This document shows, piece by piece, positions 1 through 8,324 of a stretch of DNA of 64,000 nt. Source of the stretch: AP-15 sp963747735. Its GTDB lineage: Bacteria > Pseudomonadota > Alphaproteobacteria > ATCC43930 > CGMCC-115725. The notes below the pieces were generated by a model, which was given only the letters and a program-made list of their open reading frames with translations, did not search any database and was not told the origin of the DNA. A program made the translations under genes and the position numbers. Location of the stretch: contig CAVVGE010000019.1 of NCBI GenBank assembly GCA_963747735.1, positions 62,001 through 126,000 of the forward strand, written 5' to 3'. Numbering within the stretch: the first letter of the stretch is position 1; each line of letters opens with the position of its first letter.

Positions 1-452
1 GCGAGCATCTGCTGCTCGCCGCCCGACATGCTGCCGGCGAGCTGGCGCCGCCGCTCACGCAACACCGGGAAAGTGATATAGGAAGACTCGAGGTTGCGCC
101 CGATCTCGGCCCGCGCTGTCGGCCGAAAGGCGCCCAGCAGCAAATTCTCCTCGACGGTCAATTTCGGGAAAAGGCGCCGCCCTTCCGGGACGAGGGTAAT
201 GCCGAGATCGACGATCGCCTCGGTCGTGCGGCCGACGAGGTCGACCGTCTTGCCGTCGATCTCCGCGGTGATCGACCCGGCGCTCGGCCGCAGCATGCCC
301 ATGACGCATTTCATCAAGGTGCTCTTGCCGTTGCCGTTGGTGCCGAGCAGCACCACGGTCTCGCCCGCCGCCACCTCGAGCGACACGCCGTCAAGCACCC
401 GCACCGAGCCGTATCCGGCGTCGAGGTTCGTTATCGTGAGGCTGCTCGCCAA
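1..452 (-). CDS. livF: LivF, branched-chain amino acid ABC transporter ATPase (3' end cut by window)
   Basis: ATP-binding subunit of a high-affinity branched-chain amino acid importer, acting at the inner face of the cytoplasmic membrane with LivG and the permeases LivH and LivM. About 150 residues are visible. They contain Walker A GTNGNGKST at residues 37-45, the LivF-type stretch LVPEGRRLFP, and the start of the ABC signature MSGGEQQM at the window edge, so Walker B and the C-terminus lie outside. I chose the TTG start at 452 because a GAGAGGA Shine-Dalgarno sits about 6 nt upstream and homology begins there; an upstream in-frame TTG has no such site. It is the last visible gene of a minus-strand liv operon but is separated from livG by a toxin-antitoxin remnant. 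Its substrate cannot be told from the ATPase; amides or other small acids are possible. Confidence 0.93.
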   Translation of the reverse strand, partial: MASSLTITNLDAGYGSVRVLDGVSLEVAAGETVVLLGTNGNGKSTLMKCVMGMLRPSAGSITAEIDGKTVDLVGRTTEAIVDLGITLVPEGRRLFPKLTVEENLLLGAFRPTARAEIGRNLESSYITFPVLRERRRQLAGSMSGGEQQML

Positions 453-481
453 ACCAAATCCTCTCAATGCTGTCGACCATC

Positions 482-741
482 CTAATACGTGACCGAAGTG
501 CGCCGTAGGATGTCGTGGATCAGCACGACCCGCGTGTCCGGTTTCAGCGCGAATATGATTCGCCAAGGTCCAACCCGCCGCCGGAATGTTCCATGGTATG
601 GCCCACGCAGAGGCAGAACGTCCCCGGACAAAGGCTGGCCTGTCATCTGATTTCGGGCACGGTTGATGCGCCGTTGATCGGGGCGGCGGCAGCCGCGAGC
701 GCTCGCTCAGCCCGGCTGCCGAGTTGGCAATCCCGGCTCAT
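482..741 (-). pseudogene. RelE/ParE-type toxin, frameshifted
   Basis: Two overlapping frames join into one RelE/ParE-like protein of about 86 residues, the usual size for the family. The ATG at 741 opens MSRDCQLGSRAERALAAAAA, a typical N-terminal helix. The other frame then gives MTGQPLSGDVLPLRG and GPWRIIFALKPDTRVVLI, the diagnostic RelE core in which a W/YR-I strand is followed by a hydrophobic strand, and it stops at 482. The frames meet at the G4 run at 680-683, so one inserted or lost base there explains the break. The start overlaps the end of the upstream antitoxin gene, as in intact modules. As written, the longest single-frame product is a 54-residue fragment from ATG 646. It is either an inactivated toxin or a sequencing indel. 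Confidence 0.7.
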
Positions 742-991
742 GCTGCACATCTTCAAGCCGCCGGGTCTCGCCGCGCGCGAACTCCTCCTCTCCGCGCCGG
801 ATCGCCTCGATCTCCTCGGGTGTGGCATCTTCCGCCGGCGGCAAGGAGCCGACAGTCCCGACGTACCAGCGGATCGCAGCGCGCACCGCTTCGGTCCTGG
901 TCAACCTTTGCCGCTCGCGCACCCGGTCGAGCTCGGCCAGCTCGCTCTCTGGCAGCAGGGTCCTGATGGTCTTCTTTGTTTGGACAGTCAT
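707..991 (-). CDS. Ribbon-helix-helix (CopG/ParD-like) antitoxin
   Basis: A 94-residue protein. The N-terminus reads KKTIRTLLPESELAELDRV, a beta strand followed by two helices (to about residue 45, RLTRTEAVRAAIRWYVG), the layout of a ribbon-helix-helix DNA-binding domain. The charged C-terminal half (PEEIEAIRRGEEEFARGE) would wrap the cognate toxin. Its last codons overlap the start of the RelE/ParE-like toxin remnant, giving antitoxin-then-toxin order on the minus strand. Antitoxins of this kind normally repress their own promoter, which would lie in the 117 bp between here and livG. The pair sits between livG and livF and breaks the usual close spacing of those genes, so it looks like a later insertion. 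The family call comes from pattern only; no strand or helix was modelled. Confidence 0.75.
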   Translation of the reverse strand: MTVQTKKTIRTLLPESELAELDRVRERQRLTRTEAVRAAIRWYVGTVGSLPPAEDATPEEIEAIRRGEEEFARGETRRLEDVQHEPGLPTRQPG

Positions 992-1108
992 CGTCCGAAT
1001 TTCCTCGGCGAATTTGGACTCGCGTTGGGATTTCCAGCCAAGTCAGGCCATCTCGACCGGTTGCCACCCGCCGGCGCGAGCCGTGGCTCCATGATCGGTC
1101 GTCCGAGC

Positions 1109-1843
1109 TTACTCGCCAAGGTAGGCCCTTTCGACCTCGGGGTTGCGGATCGCTTCCTGGGGCGGACCGTCGGCGATCTTGTGGCCGGCGACGAGCACGA
1201 CGAGCCGGGTCGAAAAGCTCATGACCGCGCTCATGATGTGCTCGATCAGGACGATCGTGATGCCGCCCTCGTTGAGCCGAAACAGCACCGCCAGGATCTC
1301 CTCGACCTCGGCGGGCGACAGCCCGGCCATCGCCTCGTCGGCGAACAGGAGCCGCGGGGCGCTCGCTACTGCGCGCGCCAATTCGAGCTTGCGCATCTCG
1401 ACCTGGGTCAGCTCGCGCGGCAGCTGCGAGGCCTTGTCGGCGAGCCCGACATCATCGAGAAGGGCGCGGCCGCGCGCGCCGATTTCCGTCTCGGAAAGGC
1501 GCGCCCCATGCCGGGCATTGACCGTGTAGTAGAGCGGGATACGCAGATTGTCGAGGAGGCTCAGGCTGCGGAACGGCTTTGGCAGCTGAAAGCTGCGGGC
1601 GAGGCCGAGGCGGGTGCGGCGGTAGGCCGGCAGGCGGTCGATCGGGCGGCCGTCAAAGACGAGATTGCCGCTGTCGTGACGCAGGATGCCGGTCAAGCAA
1701 TTGACGAGCGTGCTTTTGCCGGAGCCGTTCGGCCCGATCAGCCCGAGCCGCTCGCCCGATGCCACTGCGAGATCGATGCCGTCGAGCGCGACAAAACCGC
1801 CAAAGCGCTTGCCGAGCCCGCTGACTTCGAGCAGCGCCGTCAT
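1109..1843 (-). CDS. livG: LivG, branched-chain amino acid ABC transporter ATPase
   Basis: A 244-residue ATPase that pairs with LivF to power uptake through LivH/LivM. Walker A GPNGSGKST lies at residues 37-45 and Walker B is in LLFADEAMAGLSP, with the H-loop in VLIEHIM. The ABC signature is degenerate: LTQVEMRKLELARA replaces the usual LSGGQ-like sequence, which is tolerated in the LivG branch of the family. The ATG at 1843 overlaps the livM stop as ATGA, a sign of translational coupling. The next operon gene, livF, is displaced downstream by an intervening toxin-antitoxin remnant. Length and gene order fit the family well. Confidence 0.94.
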   Translation of the reverse strand: MTALLEVSGLGKRFGGFVALDGIDLAVASGERLGLIGPNGSGKSTLVNCLTGILRHDSGNLVFDGRPIDRLPAYRRTRLGLARSFQLPKPFRSLSLLDNLRIPLYYTVNARHGARLSETEIGARGRALLDDVGLADKASQLPRELTQVEMRKLELARAVASAPRLLFADEAMAGLSPAEVEEILAVLFRLNEGGITIVLIEHIMSAVMSFSTRLVVLVAGHKIADGPPQEAIRNPEVERAYLGE

Positions 1844-2784
1844 CGCCGCCTCCCGCGCCAGCCGCGCACCAGCCCGACGATCCCGTTGGGCGCTACGACG
1901 ACAAAGGCGATCAGCAGCAGGCCGACGATCAAGAGATTGAGCGCCGAGGAGATCGTCACGGTGGCGATCTGCTGGATCGTCCCCAAGAGGATCGCGCCGA
2001 TCACCGGGCCGACCCAGCTCGTCATGCCGCCGATCAGCGGCATCGCCACGCTGTTGACGGCGTAGGACAGGTTGAAGCTCGAAGTCGGGTCGAGATAGGT
2101 GACGTAATACGGCAAGGGCGCGCCCGCCATGCCCATCAGGGCGCCGCTCAGCGTGGTCGCGACCAGCTTCAGGCGCAGTGTCGGCACGCCGCCCGCTTCG
2201 GCCGCCTGCTCGTCGTCCCGGATCGCGTTCAAGCCGAGGCCGAGCCGCGAGCGCTCGATGCTCCGCGCGATCGCCACCGCAATCCAGCTCAGGATCACCA
2301 TCAGCGTATAAAGATACTGGATATAGCCGCCAAGGAGCGGCGCCTGCTGCGGCCGGATGATGTAGATGCCGCGCGAGCCGCCGACATAATCCCAGTTGAC
2401 GATCAAGGTCTGCGCCACGATCGCCATGGCGAGCGTCGCGATCGCAAAGAACACGCCCTTCAGTCGCAAGGTCAGGTAGCCCATCGCAAAACCGAGCATG
2501 CCGGAAATCACGCCGGCGGCGGCGATCATGACAGGCAGCGGCGCCGCGCTCATCTGGTGCAATACGACCGAGGTGTAGGCGCCGATCGCAAAAAAGGCGC
2601 CGGTGCCGAAATTGGTATAGCCGGTATAGCCGCCAAGAATATTCCACGCGGTCGCCAGCACGATGTATTGCAGCACCACATAGCCCGCGAAAAAGAAATA
2701 CTCGTTGGCGATCAGCCCCCGCGTCACCACCAGGAAGACCGCCGAGAACAGAAACGACGCCAACCAAAACCTGAAAGCGCTCAT
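1840..2784 (-). CDS. livM: LivM, branched-chain amino acid ABC transporter permease
   Basis: A 314-residue polytopic inner-membrane permease with about nine hydrophobic segments. It carries the LivM-type stretch NILGGYTGYTNFGTGAFFAI near residue 65 and GLGLNAIRDDEQAAEAGG, the cytoplasmic loop that contacts the ATPase. The ATG at 2784 is chosen over an in-frame ATG at 2820 because the extra residues would be encoded by a palindromic repeat. A GGAG lies very close to ATG 2784, so initiation may be weak or coupled. The gene overlaps livG by 4 nt. Upstream, the expected contact with livH is broken by a DUF559 cassette and repeats spanning about 560 bp. Confidence 0.93.
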   Translation of the reverse strand: MSAFRFWLASFLFSAVFLVVTRGLIANEYFFFAGYVVLQYIVLATAWNILGGYTGYTNFGTGAFFAIGAYTSVVLHQMSAAPLPVMIAAAGVISGMLGFAMGYLTLRLKGVFFAIATLAMAIVAQTLIVNWDYVGGSRGIYIIRPQQAPLLGGYIQYLYTLMVILSWIAVAIARSIERSRLGLGLNAIRDDEQAAEAGGVPTLRLKLVATTLSGALMGMAGAPLPYYVTYLDPTSSFNLSYAVNSVAMPLIGGMTSWVGPVIGAILLGTIQQIATVTISSALNLLIVGLLLIAFVVVAPNGIVGLVRGWRGRRR

Positions 2785-2805
2785 CTCCGCGTACCCCGGA
2801 CGCCA

Positions 2806-2876
2806 GCCCCTCTCCCGCACCGCGGGAGAGGGAGGGGCCCAGCCATCAGGCTGGGAGGGTGAGGGGTTAATGTGCC
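2806..2876. repeat. Palindromic intergenic repeat, left flank of the DUF559 cassette
   Basis: Contains CCCTCTCCCGC facing GCGGGAGAGGG around 2811-2836 and then GGGAGGGTGAGGGG at about 2860-2873. The same elements recur in inverted order on the other side of the DUF559 gene (3250-3330). The first part can fold into a strong hairpin and may act as a terminator or as an mRNA-stability element inside the liv operon. Confidence 0.7.
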
Positions 2877-3220
2877 CTCAGAATGCACAAGATGATCTCG
2901 ACCACTCCGTCGATATTGGAAAGGACATCGTTGTTCCAAAACCGGATCACCTGCCAGCCGTGCCGTTCCAGCCAGGCCGTTCGACAGGCATCGGCAGCGC
3001 TGTCCGCATGCTGGCCGCCATCGATTTCGATCACCAAGCCATGTCTGGTACAGGCGAAATCGGCAATGAAGCCGCCAATCGGATGCTGCCGCCGAAACTT
3101 GTATTGCGACGAGCGCCGATCGCGTAGAGCCGACCACAGGCGCCGTTCGGCGGCGGTGGAATTCAGCCGAAGCCAACGTGCGTTTCGCGTGGGAGGCTTT
3201 GGGCGCCGCGGAACGCTCAT
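2867..3220 (-). CDS. DUF559 domain protein (PD-(D/E)XK endonuclease-like fold)
   Basis: A 117-residue protein matching the DUF559 family, which is related to very-short-patch-repair type endonucleases. Recognisable parts are AERRLWSALRDRR, the YKFRRQHPIGGFIADFAC core with the acidic residue of FIADF, the IEIDGGQH motif with the E-x-D-G pattern expected of the nuclease centre, and the C-terminal GWQVIRFWNNDVL. The start is ATG 3220. It lies between livH and livM on the same strand but has no functional tie to transport. Its flanks carry mirrored palindromic repeats, so I infer that it arrived as a small cassette. Molecular function is not established for most family members; DNA cleavage is a family-level inference. 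Confidence 0.88.
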   Translation of the reverse strand: MSVPRRPKPPTRNARWLRLNSTAAERRLWSALRDRRSSQYKFRRQHPIGGFIADFACTRHGLVIEIDGGQHADSAADACRTAWLERHGWQVIRFWNNDVLSNIDGVVEIILCILRAH

Positions 3221-3249
3221 GCCTAATGTCCCGATTTTCGACCCGCGGT

Positions 3250-3330
3250 TCAGCCCTCACCCGCCTCCACCCGGACCGAGGTCCGGGCAAAGGCACCCTC
3301 TCCCGCATGATGGCGGGAGAGGGGCGATAA
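3250..3330. repeat. Palindromic intergenic repeat, right flank of the DUF559 cassette
   Basis: Contains AGCCCTCACCCGCCTCC near 3252, CCGGACcgagGTCCGG, and CCCTCTCCCGC facing GCGGGAGAGGGG near 3297-3325. Relative to the left flank the elements occur in reversed order, so the DUF559 gene is bracketed by an imperfect inverted pair. Confidence 0.7.
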
Positions 3331-3346
3331 CTCTGCTGGATCATCG

Positions 3347-4222
3347 TCAGCGGCCGAGAATACCGGCCGGGCGCCAGGCGAGGGTCAGCAGTAGAAAGCC
3401 GAACGCCACCGCCGGTGCCCAGGACGGCCCGTAAAAGGTTGCCGTCAGGCTTTCGACGATGCCGATCAGCATGGCGCCCGCGACCATGCCGGGAAAGCTC
3501 GTCATTCCGCCGAGGACGCATATCGCGAAGATGCGCCCGATGTAATCGCGGCCGATCGACGGCTCGACCGGCTGGATAATGATCAAGAGCGCGCCGGCGA
3601 CCGAAGCAGTGGCGATCGAGATGCCAAACGCGATGCGCTTGATCCGTCCCGGATCGGCGGCCATCAGCTGCAGCGCGAGGCGATCCTGCGACACCGCGAG
3701 AATGGCGCGGCCGATAAAGGTGCGGCCGAGCAGCAATTGCAGCGCCGCGATCATGACCAGCGCCGTCACGAATGGCACCAGCATGCGCAGCGGCAATTCG
3801 ACAAAGCCGAAATGCAGGCTCGGCCCGATATAGGGGGCGGCGACAAAGCGGTAATCGACCCCGAAGACCAGGATCAGCCCCACCTCGCCGACAAACAACA
3901 GCCCAAAGAAAAAGGCGAGGCCTTGGATCGATTCCTCGTTGCGCTGCTCAAAACTGTAATAGTAGACCTGATAAACCCCCATGCCGATCAGAAAGAACAC
4001 CGGCAGCATCACGACCCCGATCAGGACCGGATCGAGGCCGAATCTCGAATTCAGGGTATAGGCGGCAAACGAGCCCAGCATGATAAAGGCCGGGTGGGCG
4101 ATGTTGACGATGTCGAGCATGCCGAACGAGATCGTCACCCCGACCGTCACCGCGGCGTAGAACCCGCCGAGCAGCACGCCGGCGATGACGGCGTTGATCG
4201 CGAGCTCGAGCGAGATCGTCAT
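3347..4222 (-). CDS. livH: LivH, branched-chain amino acid ABC transporter permease
   Basis: A 291-residue inner-membrane permease, first gene of the minus-strand liv operon. The N-terminus MTISLELAINAVIAGVLLGG leads into the family-typical GMLDIVNIAHPAFIMLGSFA, and the C-terminus has ICVLGGMTSFPGMVAGAMLI. About eight membrane segments are visible. The start ATG 4222 gives the conserved N-terminus; longer in-frame readings run into the spacer. The spacer to the divergent gene at 4401 (about 180 bp) should hold promoters for both. No periplasmic binding protein gene is present in this window, so it must be encoded elsewhere or beyond the left edge. A DUF559 cassette separates it from livM. Confidence 0.93.
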   Translation of the reverse strand: MTISLELAINAVIAGVLLGGFYAAVTVGVTISFGMLDIVNIAHPAFIMLGSFAAYTLNSRFGLDPVLIGVVMLPVFFLIGMGVYQVYYYSFEQRNEESIQGLAFFFGLLFVGEVGLILVFGVDYRFVAAPYIGPSLHFGFVELPLRMLVPFVTALVMIAALQLLLGRTFIGRAILAVSQDRLALQLMAADPGRIKRIAFGISIATASVAGALLIIIQPVEPSIGRDYIGRIFAICVLGGMTSFPGMVAGAMLIGIVESLTATFYGPSWAPAVAFGFLLLTLAWRPAGILGR

Positions 4223-4400
4223 CGCCGCCCGACCCGTCCGCGAAGAAGCCACCGCGCCACGCCCGATCCCCCTCGACCGTTGAACCCGCCCCGCGCCATT
4301 ACAGCAGGATCGGCGGCGCCTGTTAAGCGGCCGGAAAGCGCTTGATCGGCCAGGGGCGCTCGGGCCACCTTCGCGCTCCCGATAACAGCAGGCGGCAGCG

Positions 4401-6713
4401 ATGATCCCCGGATACGAGCCGCGCTTTGAAGATATGCGGCTGTTGACCGGCGCCGGCCGGTTTGCCGATGACAAAAGAGAAGCCGGCGCGGCCCACGCGG
4501 TCTTTGTCCGCTCGCCTTACGCCTGCGCCGACATCCGGCGGATCGATGCGCAGGAGGCGCGGCGCCGGCCGGGGGTGCTCGCGGTCCTGACCGCGGCCGA
4601 TCTCGAACCGGCAGGTCTCGGCAATCTGACGATCCCCGCCCCGGTGCCGGGTGGCGAATCTCTTATTCTGCCGCACCGCCCTTCGCTCGTGGCCGACCGG
4701 GTGCGCCATGCCGGCGAGCCGGTGGCGCTGGTTGTCGCGGAGACCGAGGCTGCTGCGCGCGACGCCGCCGAACTGGTCGCGGTCGATTATGTCCCGCTCC
4801 CGGCGGTTGCCGAGCTTGTCGAGGCGGCACAGCCGCAAGCGCCGCTGGTGTGGCCGCAGGCGCCGGGCAATGTCGCGCTCGATTGGCACGGGCCGGGCAG
4901 CGACGACGCCAATAAAGCAGCGCTCGGCCGGATCTTCGCCGAAGCGGCCCATGTCGCCAAAGTGGCGCTCGTCAACCAGCGCATTGTCGTCGCCCCGATC
5001 GAGCCGCGCGCCGCCCTCGCCCTCTACGATGCGGCCGCCGACCGTTTCACGCTCTACAGCGGCTCGCAGAGCGACTTTGTCATGCACGAGCATCTGCGCC
5101 GCGTGATGGGCGTGCCGCCCGAGCGGGTGCGCGCGGTCAGCGGCGATGTCGGCGGCGCCTTTGGCATGCGCACCGCACCCTATCCCGAATACCCGGCGCT
5201 GCTGCTCGCGGCAAAAGAAACCGGGCGCCCGGTGCGCTGGCTCGCGACCCGCTCGGAAACCTTTCTCAGCGACAACCAGGCGCGCGACACGCTGATGGAG
5301 GCGGCCCTGGCGCTCGATTGCGACGGCCATTTCCTCGGGCTCGAGATCGAGGCGAGCGCGAATATGGGCGCGTACCTCACCTCGCACGCGGCCTTTATCT
5401 CGACCGTCAATTTCGCGCGTTGCCTGCCCGGCATGTACCATATCCCGCGCCTCGCGCTTCGGATCCGCTGCCTTTTCACCAACACCGTGCCGACCGGCCC
5501 CTATCGCGGCGCCGGGCGTCCCGAGGCGAATTACTGTCTCGAACGCCTGATCGACGAAGCGGCACGGGTCACCGGCATCGACCGCATCGAGCTGCGCCGG
5601 AAGAACCTGATCGCGCCCGCGATGATGCCCTATGCGACCCTGGTCGGCACCCGCTACGACAGCGGCGATTTCCCGGCGATCCTCGACGCCGCGCTGGCCG
5701 CGGCCGATGTCGCCGGCTTTGCCGCGCGTCGCACCGGCTCGGCCGCCAAAGGCAGGCGCCGTGGGCTCGGCATCGGCTGCTTTCTCGAAATCGCCGGCGG
5801 GCAGCCCAACGAGGGTGCTGAAATTACTTTCCCCGGTGCCAGCCGCCTGCTGCTCGCGATCGGCGTGCAGGCGAGCGGCCAGGGGCATCAGACGCTCTAT
5901 CGCCGGCTCGCCGCCGAGCGGCTCCAGATCCCGGTGGACCGGGTCGAATTCGCGCAAGGCGACAGCGACCGGGCAATCCCGAGCGCCGGCTCGGTTGCCT
6001 CGCGTTCCACGATGTCGGCCGGCGGGGCGGTCGCCGCGACCATCGATGCGGTCATCGACAAGGGCCGCCGCCTCGCGGCGCAATTGCTCGAAGCGGCCGA
6101 GGCCGACATCGTCTACCGCGACGGCGTCTTTGCGATCGCCGGCACCGACCGCCGGGTGGGCCTTTTCGAGGTCGCCGAAAGCGCCGCCGAGCTTGCCGGC
6201 GACACGCTCGACACGCGGCGCACCGCCGATGTCCCGCCCTCCTTTCCCAATGGCTGCCATGTTGCCGAAGTTGAAATCGACCCCGAGACCGGACGCGTGA
6301 CGCTCGCCGCCTACAGCGCCGTCGACGATTGCGGCAATGTCTTGCAGCCGGTCCTGGTCGAGGGCCAGGTCCAGGGCGGCGTCGCGCAAGGTGCGGGCCA
6401 AGCGCTGTTCGAGGCCGGCACCTACGATCGGGCGAGCGGCCAGCTTCTCGCCGGCTCGTTTATGGATTACGCATTGCCGCGCGCCGATGATCTACCGGAA
6501 ATCGCGAGCGCGCTCCGCCCGGTGCCGTGCCAAACCAACGCGCTCGGCGTCAAAGGGGTGGGCGAGGCCGGCACCACCGCAGCGCTCGCCGCGATCATGA
6601 ACGCGGTCGCCGACGCGCTTCCCGAGGCGCCCGTGATCGACATGCCGGCCTCACCGCTGCGGGTGTGGCAGGCCATCAACGCCGGCGCCGCGCGGCTGGC
6701 TCGAACCGGGTAA
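4401..6713 (+). CDS. Xanthine dehydrogenase-family molybdopterin-binding (large) subunit
   Basis: A 770-residue protein of the CoxL/XdhB class, the catalytic subunit of a molybdenum hydroxylase that binds molybdopterin cytosine dinucleotide. Visible features are the N-terminal RFEDMRLLTGAGRFADD, the PYRGAGRPEANY motif in the middle, GQASGQGHQ-like glycine-rich cofactor contacts (IGVQASGQGHQT), and GVGEAG near residues 719-724 with the catalytic Glu at 722. Neither the FAD-binding medium subunit nor the 2Fe-2S small subunit is next to it, which is unusual because these normally form an operon. It is divergent from the liv operon, so a shared substrate is possible but only inferred. The exact substrate (purine, aldehyde, CO, N-heterocycle) cannot be read from the sequence. 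A second orphan paralogue lies at 45063-47390. Confidence 0.9.
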   Translation: MIPGYEPRFEDMRLLTGAGRFADDKREAGAAHAVFVRSPYACADIRRIDAQEARRRPGVLAVLTAADLEPAGLGNLTIPAPVPGGESLILPHRPSLVADRVRHAGEPVALVVAETEAAARDAAELVAVDYVPLPAVAELVEAAQPQAPLVWPQAPGNVALDWHGPGSDDANKAALGRIFAEAAHVAKVALVNQRIVVAPIEPRAALALYDAAADRFTLYSGSQSDFVMHEHLRRVMGVPPERVRAVSGDVGGAFGMRTAPYPEYPALLLAAKETGRPVRWLATRSETFLSDNQARDTLMEAALALDCDGHFLGLEIEASANMGAYLTSHAAFISTVNFARCLPGMYHIPRLALRIRCLFTNTVPTGPYRGAGRPEANYCLERLIDEAARVTGIDRIELRRKNLIAPAMMPYATLVGTRYDSGDFPAILDAALAAADVAGFAARRTGSAAKGRRRGLGIGCFLEIAGGQPNEGAEITFPGASRLLLAIGVQASGQGHQTLYRRLAAERLQIPVDRVEFAQGDSDRAIPSAGSVASRSTMSAGGAVAATIDAVIDKGRRLAAQLLEAAEADIVYRDGVFAIAGTDRRVGLFEVAESAAELAGDTLDTRRTADVPPSFPNGCHVAEVEIDPETGRVTLAAYSAVDDCGNVLQPVLVEGQVQGGVAQGAGQALFEAGTYDRASGQLLAGSFMDYALPRADDLPEIASALRPVPCQTNALGVKGVGEAGTTAALAAIMNAVADALPEAPVIDMPASPLRVWQAINAGAARLARTG

Positions 6714-6760
6714 AGCGCGATCCGGTAGAAAACGGACCCGGTACGAGGTGCGCTGCCGCT

Positions 6761-6890
6761 TTCCCGGCGAAAGCCGGGACCCAGGCCAGCCTCGGACACC
6801 GTCTCTCCGTTTTCTCGACCGGCTGAGCTGCTGCGATCACGAAATCGGCGCCGCGCGGGTCGAAAAGTGGGTCCCGGCTTTCGCCGGGAA
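6761..6890. repeat. 23-bp perfect inverted repeat pair
   Basis: Positions 6761-6783 and 6868-6890 are exact reverse complements over 23 bp. Each arm itself folds as CCCGGC-GAAA-GCCGGG, a hairpin with a GNRA-type loop. This resembles a widely dispersed proteobacterial intergenic repeat whose translation reads FPAKAGTQ. It lies just past the end of the molybdenum hydroxylase gene and may also end its transcript. Confidence 0.8.
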
Positions 6891-6927
6891 GCGTAACTGG
6901 GCCGGAGTAAAGCGGTTCAACTCCTGA

Positions 6928-6963
6928 ACAAAAAAGGCGAAACGCGGGCCCATGGGCCCGCGT
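6928..6963 (-). terminator. Rho-independent terminator of the secreted protein gene at 7008
   Basis: A perfect 22-bp palindrome at 6942-6963 (ACGCGGGCCC-AT-GGGCCCGCGT) is followed on the minus strand by TTTCGCCTTTTTTG. It lies about 45 bp after the stop of the minus-strand gene ending at 7008. Confidence 0.75.
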
Positions 6964-7007
6964 CCGCGTCGAGTTGCGCTCCGCTTTTGCGAGCGGTGTT
7001 TTATGGT

Positions 7008-8324
7008 TCAGTCGGTGTCGTTGTCGGGCCTGCCATAGACGCCGATGCAGCCGGTCAGGCAGCCCTGCACCGCGTTGTTCGCCGGAATTGGAACGAACAC
7101 CCGGTTGTTCTTCGAATTAGCGGCGACTGAATGAGAGGAGCCCGAAACGTGCTGGTTTGTGCCGGTGGTAACCGCCGGAACGTTGAACGTCGGCACCTGC
7201 TGGTCGAGCGACTCGCTGGTCCCATCAATCACGCCCAGCACTGCAGCACCTTGCGCAGCGCTCGACGGGGTGGGCGCGTTGGGGCTCTTCGACGAGCCGG
7301 TATAGAAATGGTCGTCGCCCGAATTGTACCAGACTTCGTCCGAGCCGCCGATACCGGGGACAATCCCTTCCAACACGCCGTTGCGCAGATCGGCTAACAT
7401 CTGATAGGGCGTCGCCGTCACATTCTTGGTTGGATCCCAGGCGTTGCCGGCGGTGTCGAATACGACGCTGCAGCCCAACAGCGCCACATCGTTCTGGCCG
7501 ATGCTGAGGCCGGCGGGCTGACAGAACGGCACTATGATGACCGACTCGACTTTCGCGGTATGGGGATTGATCCGCGCCACTCCGCCGATCTGAGGGTTCG
7601 GGCCGATCTGCGGGACCGACATGAAGAAGCGGCCGGTTATCGGGTCCCATTGCGGCTGCTCGGCGCCGTTGGTCGCATCGACGCCACCAGCCGTATTGAA
7701 CGTGATCCGCTTGCCGACAGTCAGCGTGCAGTTCACGGCGACCTTGATCAAGGTCGCGAAGGGGCTGGGAATCTCGGCATTGTTCGCCACCAGCAACAAT
7801 CTGTCCGCTGGGTCGAAGGCCATTTCATCGGCACGGAATGCACCCTTGGTCGAGACCCTGCTGACCTGAGTGCCGTCGAGCTTGAAGGAGACTACCACGC
7901 TCGGGCCGTCGCCGGCGAAAATGCAGCCGCCGCCGACCGCGACACCATTCGGGCCGGAGGTGCTGTTGTTGCCGGTGGCCCCGGCAAAGGCCGGTTTTGC
8001 AAAGAGGTGCTTGACGAAGGTGCCGGTCTTGGCGTTGACGACATCGACCGCGGCGTTCGAGCGGTCGCCGAGATAATATACTTGGTTCTTCTGGTCGACA
8101 AAGCTGATGTCGAACCCATACATGCCGCCGGTTTTGTTCTTGGGCGCCGGCGGGATCGGGACGGTAAACATCAGCTGGACCGGCCCCTCCGCCTTGGTCG
8201 TTAACGCCTGGGCGAACCCGGCATTGCTTCCGACGAGCAGCAGCGGCGCCGCCGCCGCGGCGAGCACCGCCGGCCGCCAATGCTTTTTCAGCATCGTCGC
8301 AACAAGACTATCTCTTCGAAACAT
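7008..8324 (-). CDS. Secreted repeat protein, probable beta-propeller fold, function unknown
   Basis: A 438-residue exported protein. ATG 8324 has a strong AGGAGGGA Shine-Dalgarno at good spacing and gives MFRRDSLVATMLKKHW followed by a hydrophobic stretch and a cleavage-like GFAQA near residue 40. The mature part has repeating blade-like phrases: YLGDRSNAAVDVVNAKTG, NGVAVGGGCIFAGDG, DEMAFDPADRLLLVANNAE and FMSVPQIGPNPQIGGVARI. These look like the YNCR/NHL or lactonase-type propellers that bind or hydrolyse small molecules, but no catalytic set is recognisable. It has paired cysteines near the C-terminus (GCLTGCIGVYG). The gene stands alone with its own terminator. The propeller call is inference from repeat texture only. 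Confidence 0.65.
   Translation of the reverse strand: MFRRDSLVATMLKKHWRPAVLAAAAAPLLLVGSNAGFAQALTTKAEGPVQLMFTVPIPPAPKNKTGGMYGFDISFVDQKNQVYYLGDRSNAAVDVVNAKTGTFVKHLFAKPAFAGATGNNSTSGPNGVAVGGGCIFAGDGPSVVVSFKLDGTQVSRVSTKGAFRADEMAFDPADRLLLVANNAEIPSPFATLIKVAVNCTLTVGKRITFNTAGGVDATNGAEQPQWDPITGRFFMSVPQIGPNPQIGGVARINPHTAKVESVIIVPFCQPAGLSIGQNDVALLGCSVVFDTAGNAWDPTKNVTATPYQMLADLRNGVLEGIVPGIGGSDEVWYNSGDDHFYTGSSKSPNAPTPSSAAQGAAVLGVIDGTSESLDQQVPTFNVPAVTTGTNQHVSGSSHSVAANSKNNRVFVPIPANNAVQGCLTGCIGVYGRPDNDTD

Noticed and set aside
515..2065. 516-codon plus-strand frame
   Set aside because: It lies antisense to livG and the TA region, has the charged, low-hydrophobic composition of a shadow frame, and shows no domain.
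4323..6401. 692-codon minus-strand frame
   Set aside because: It is antisense to the molybdenum hydroxylase subunit and is a codon-bias shadow.
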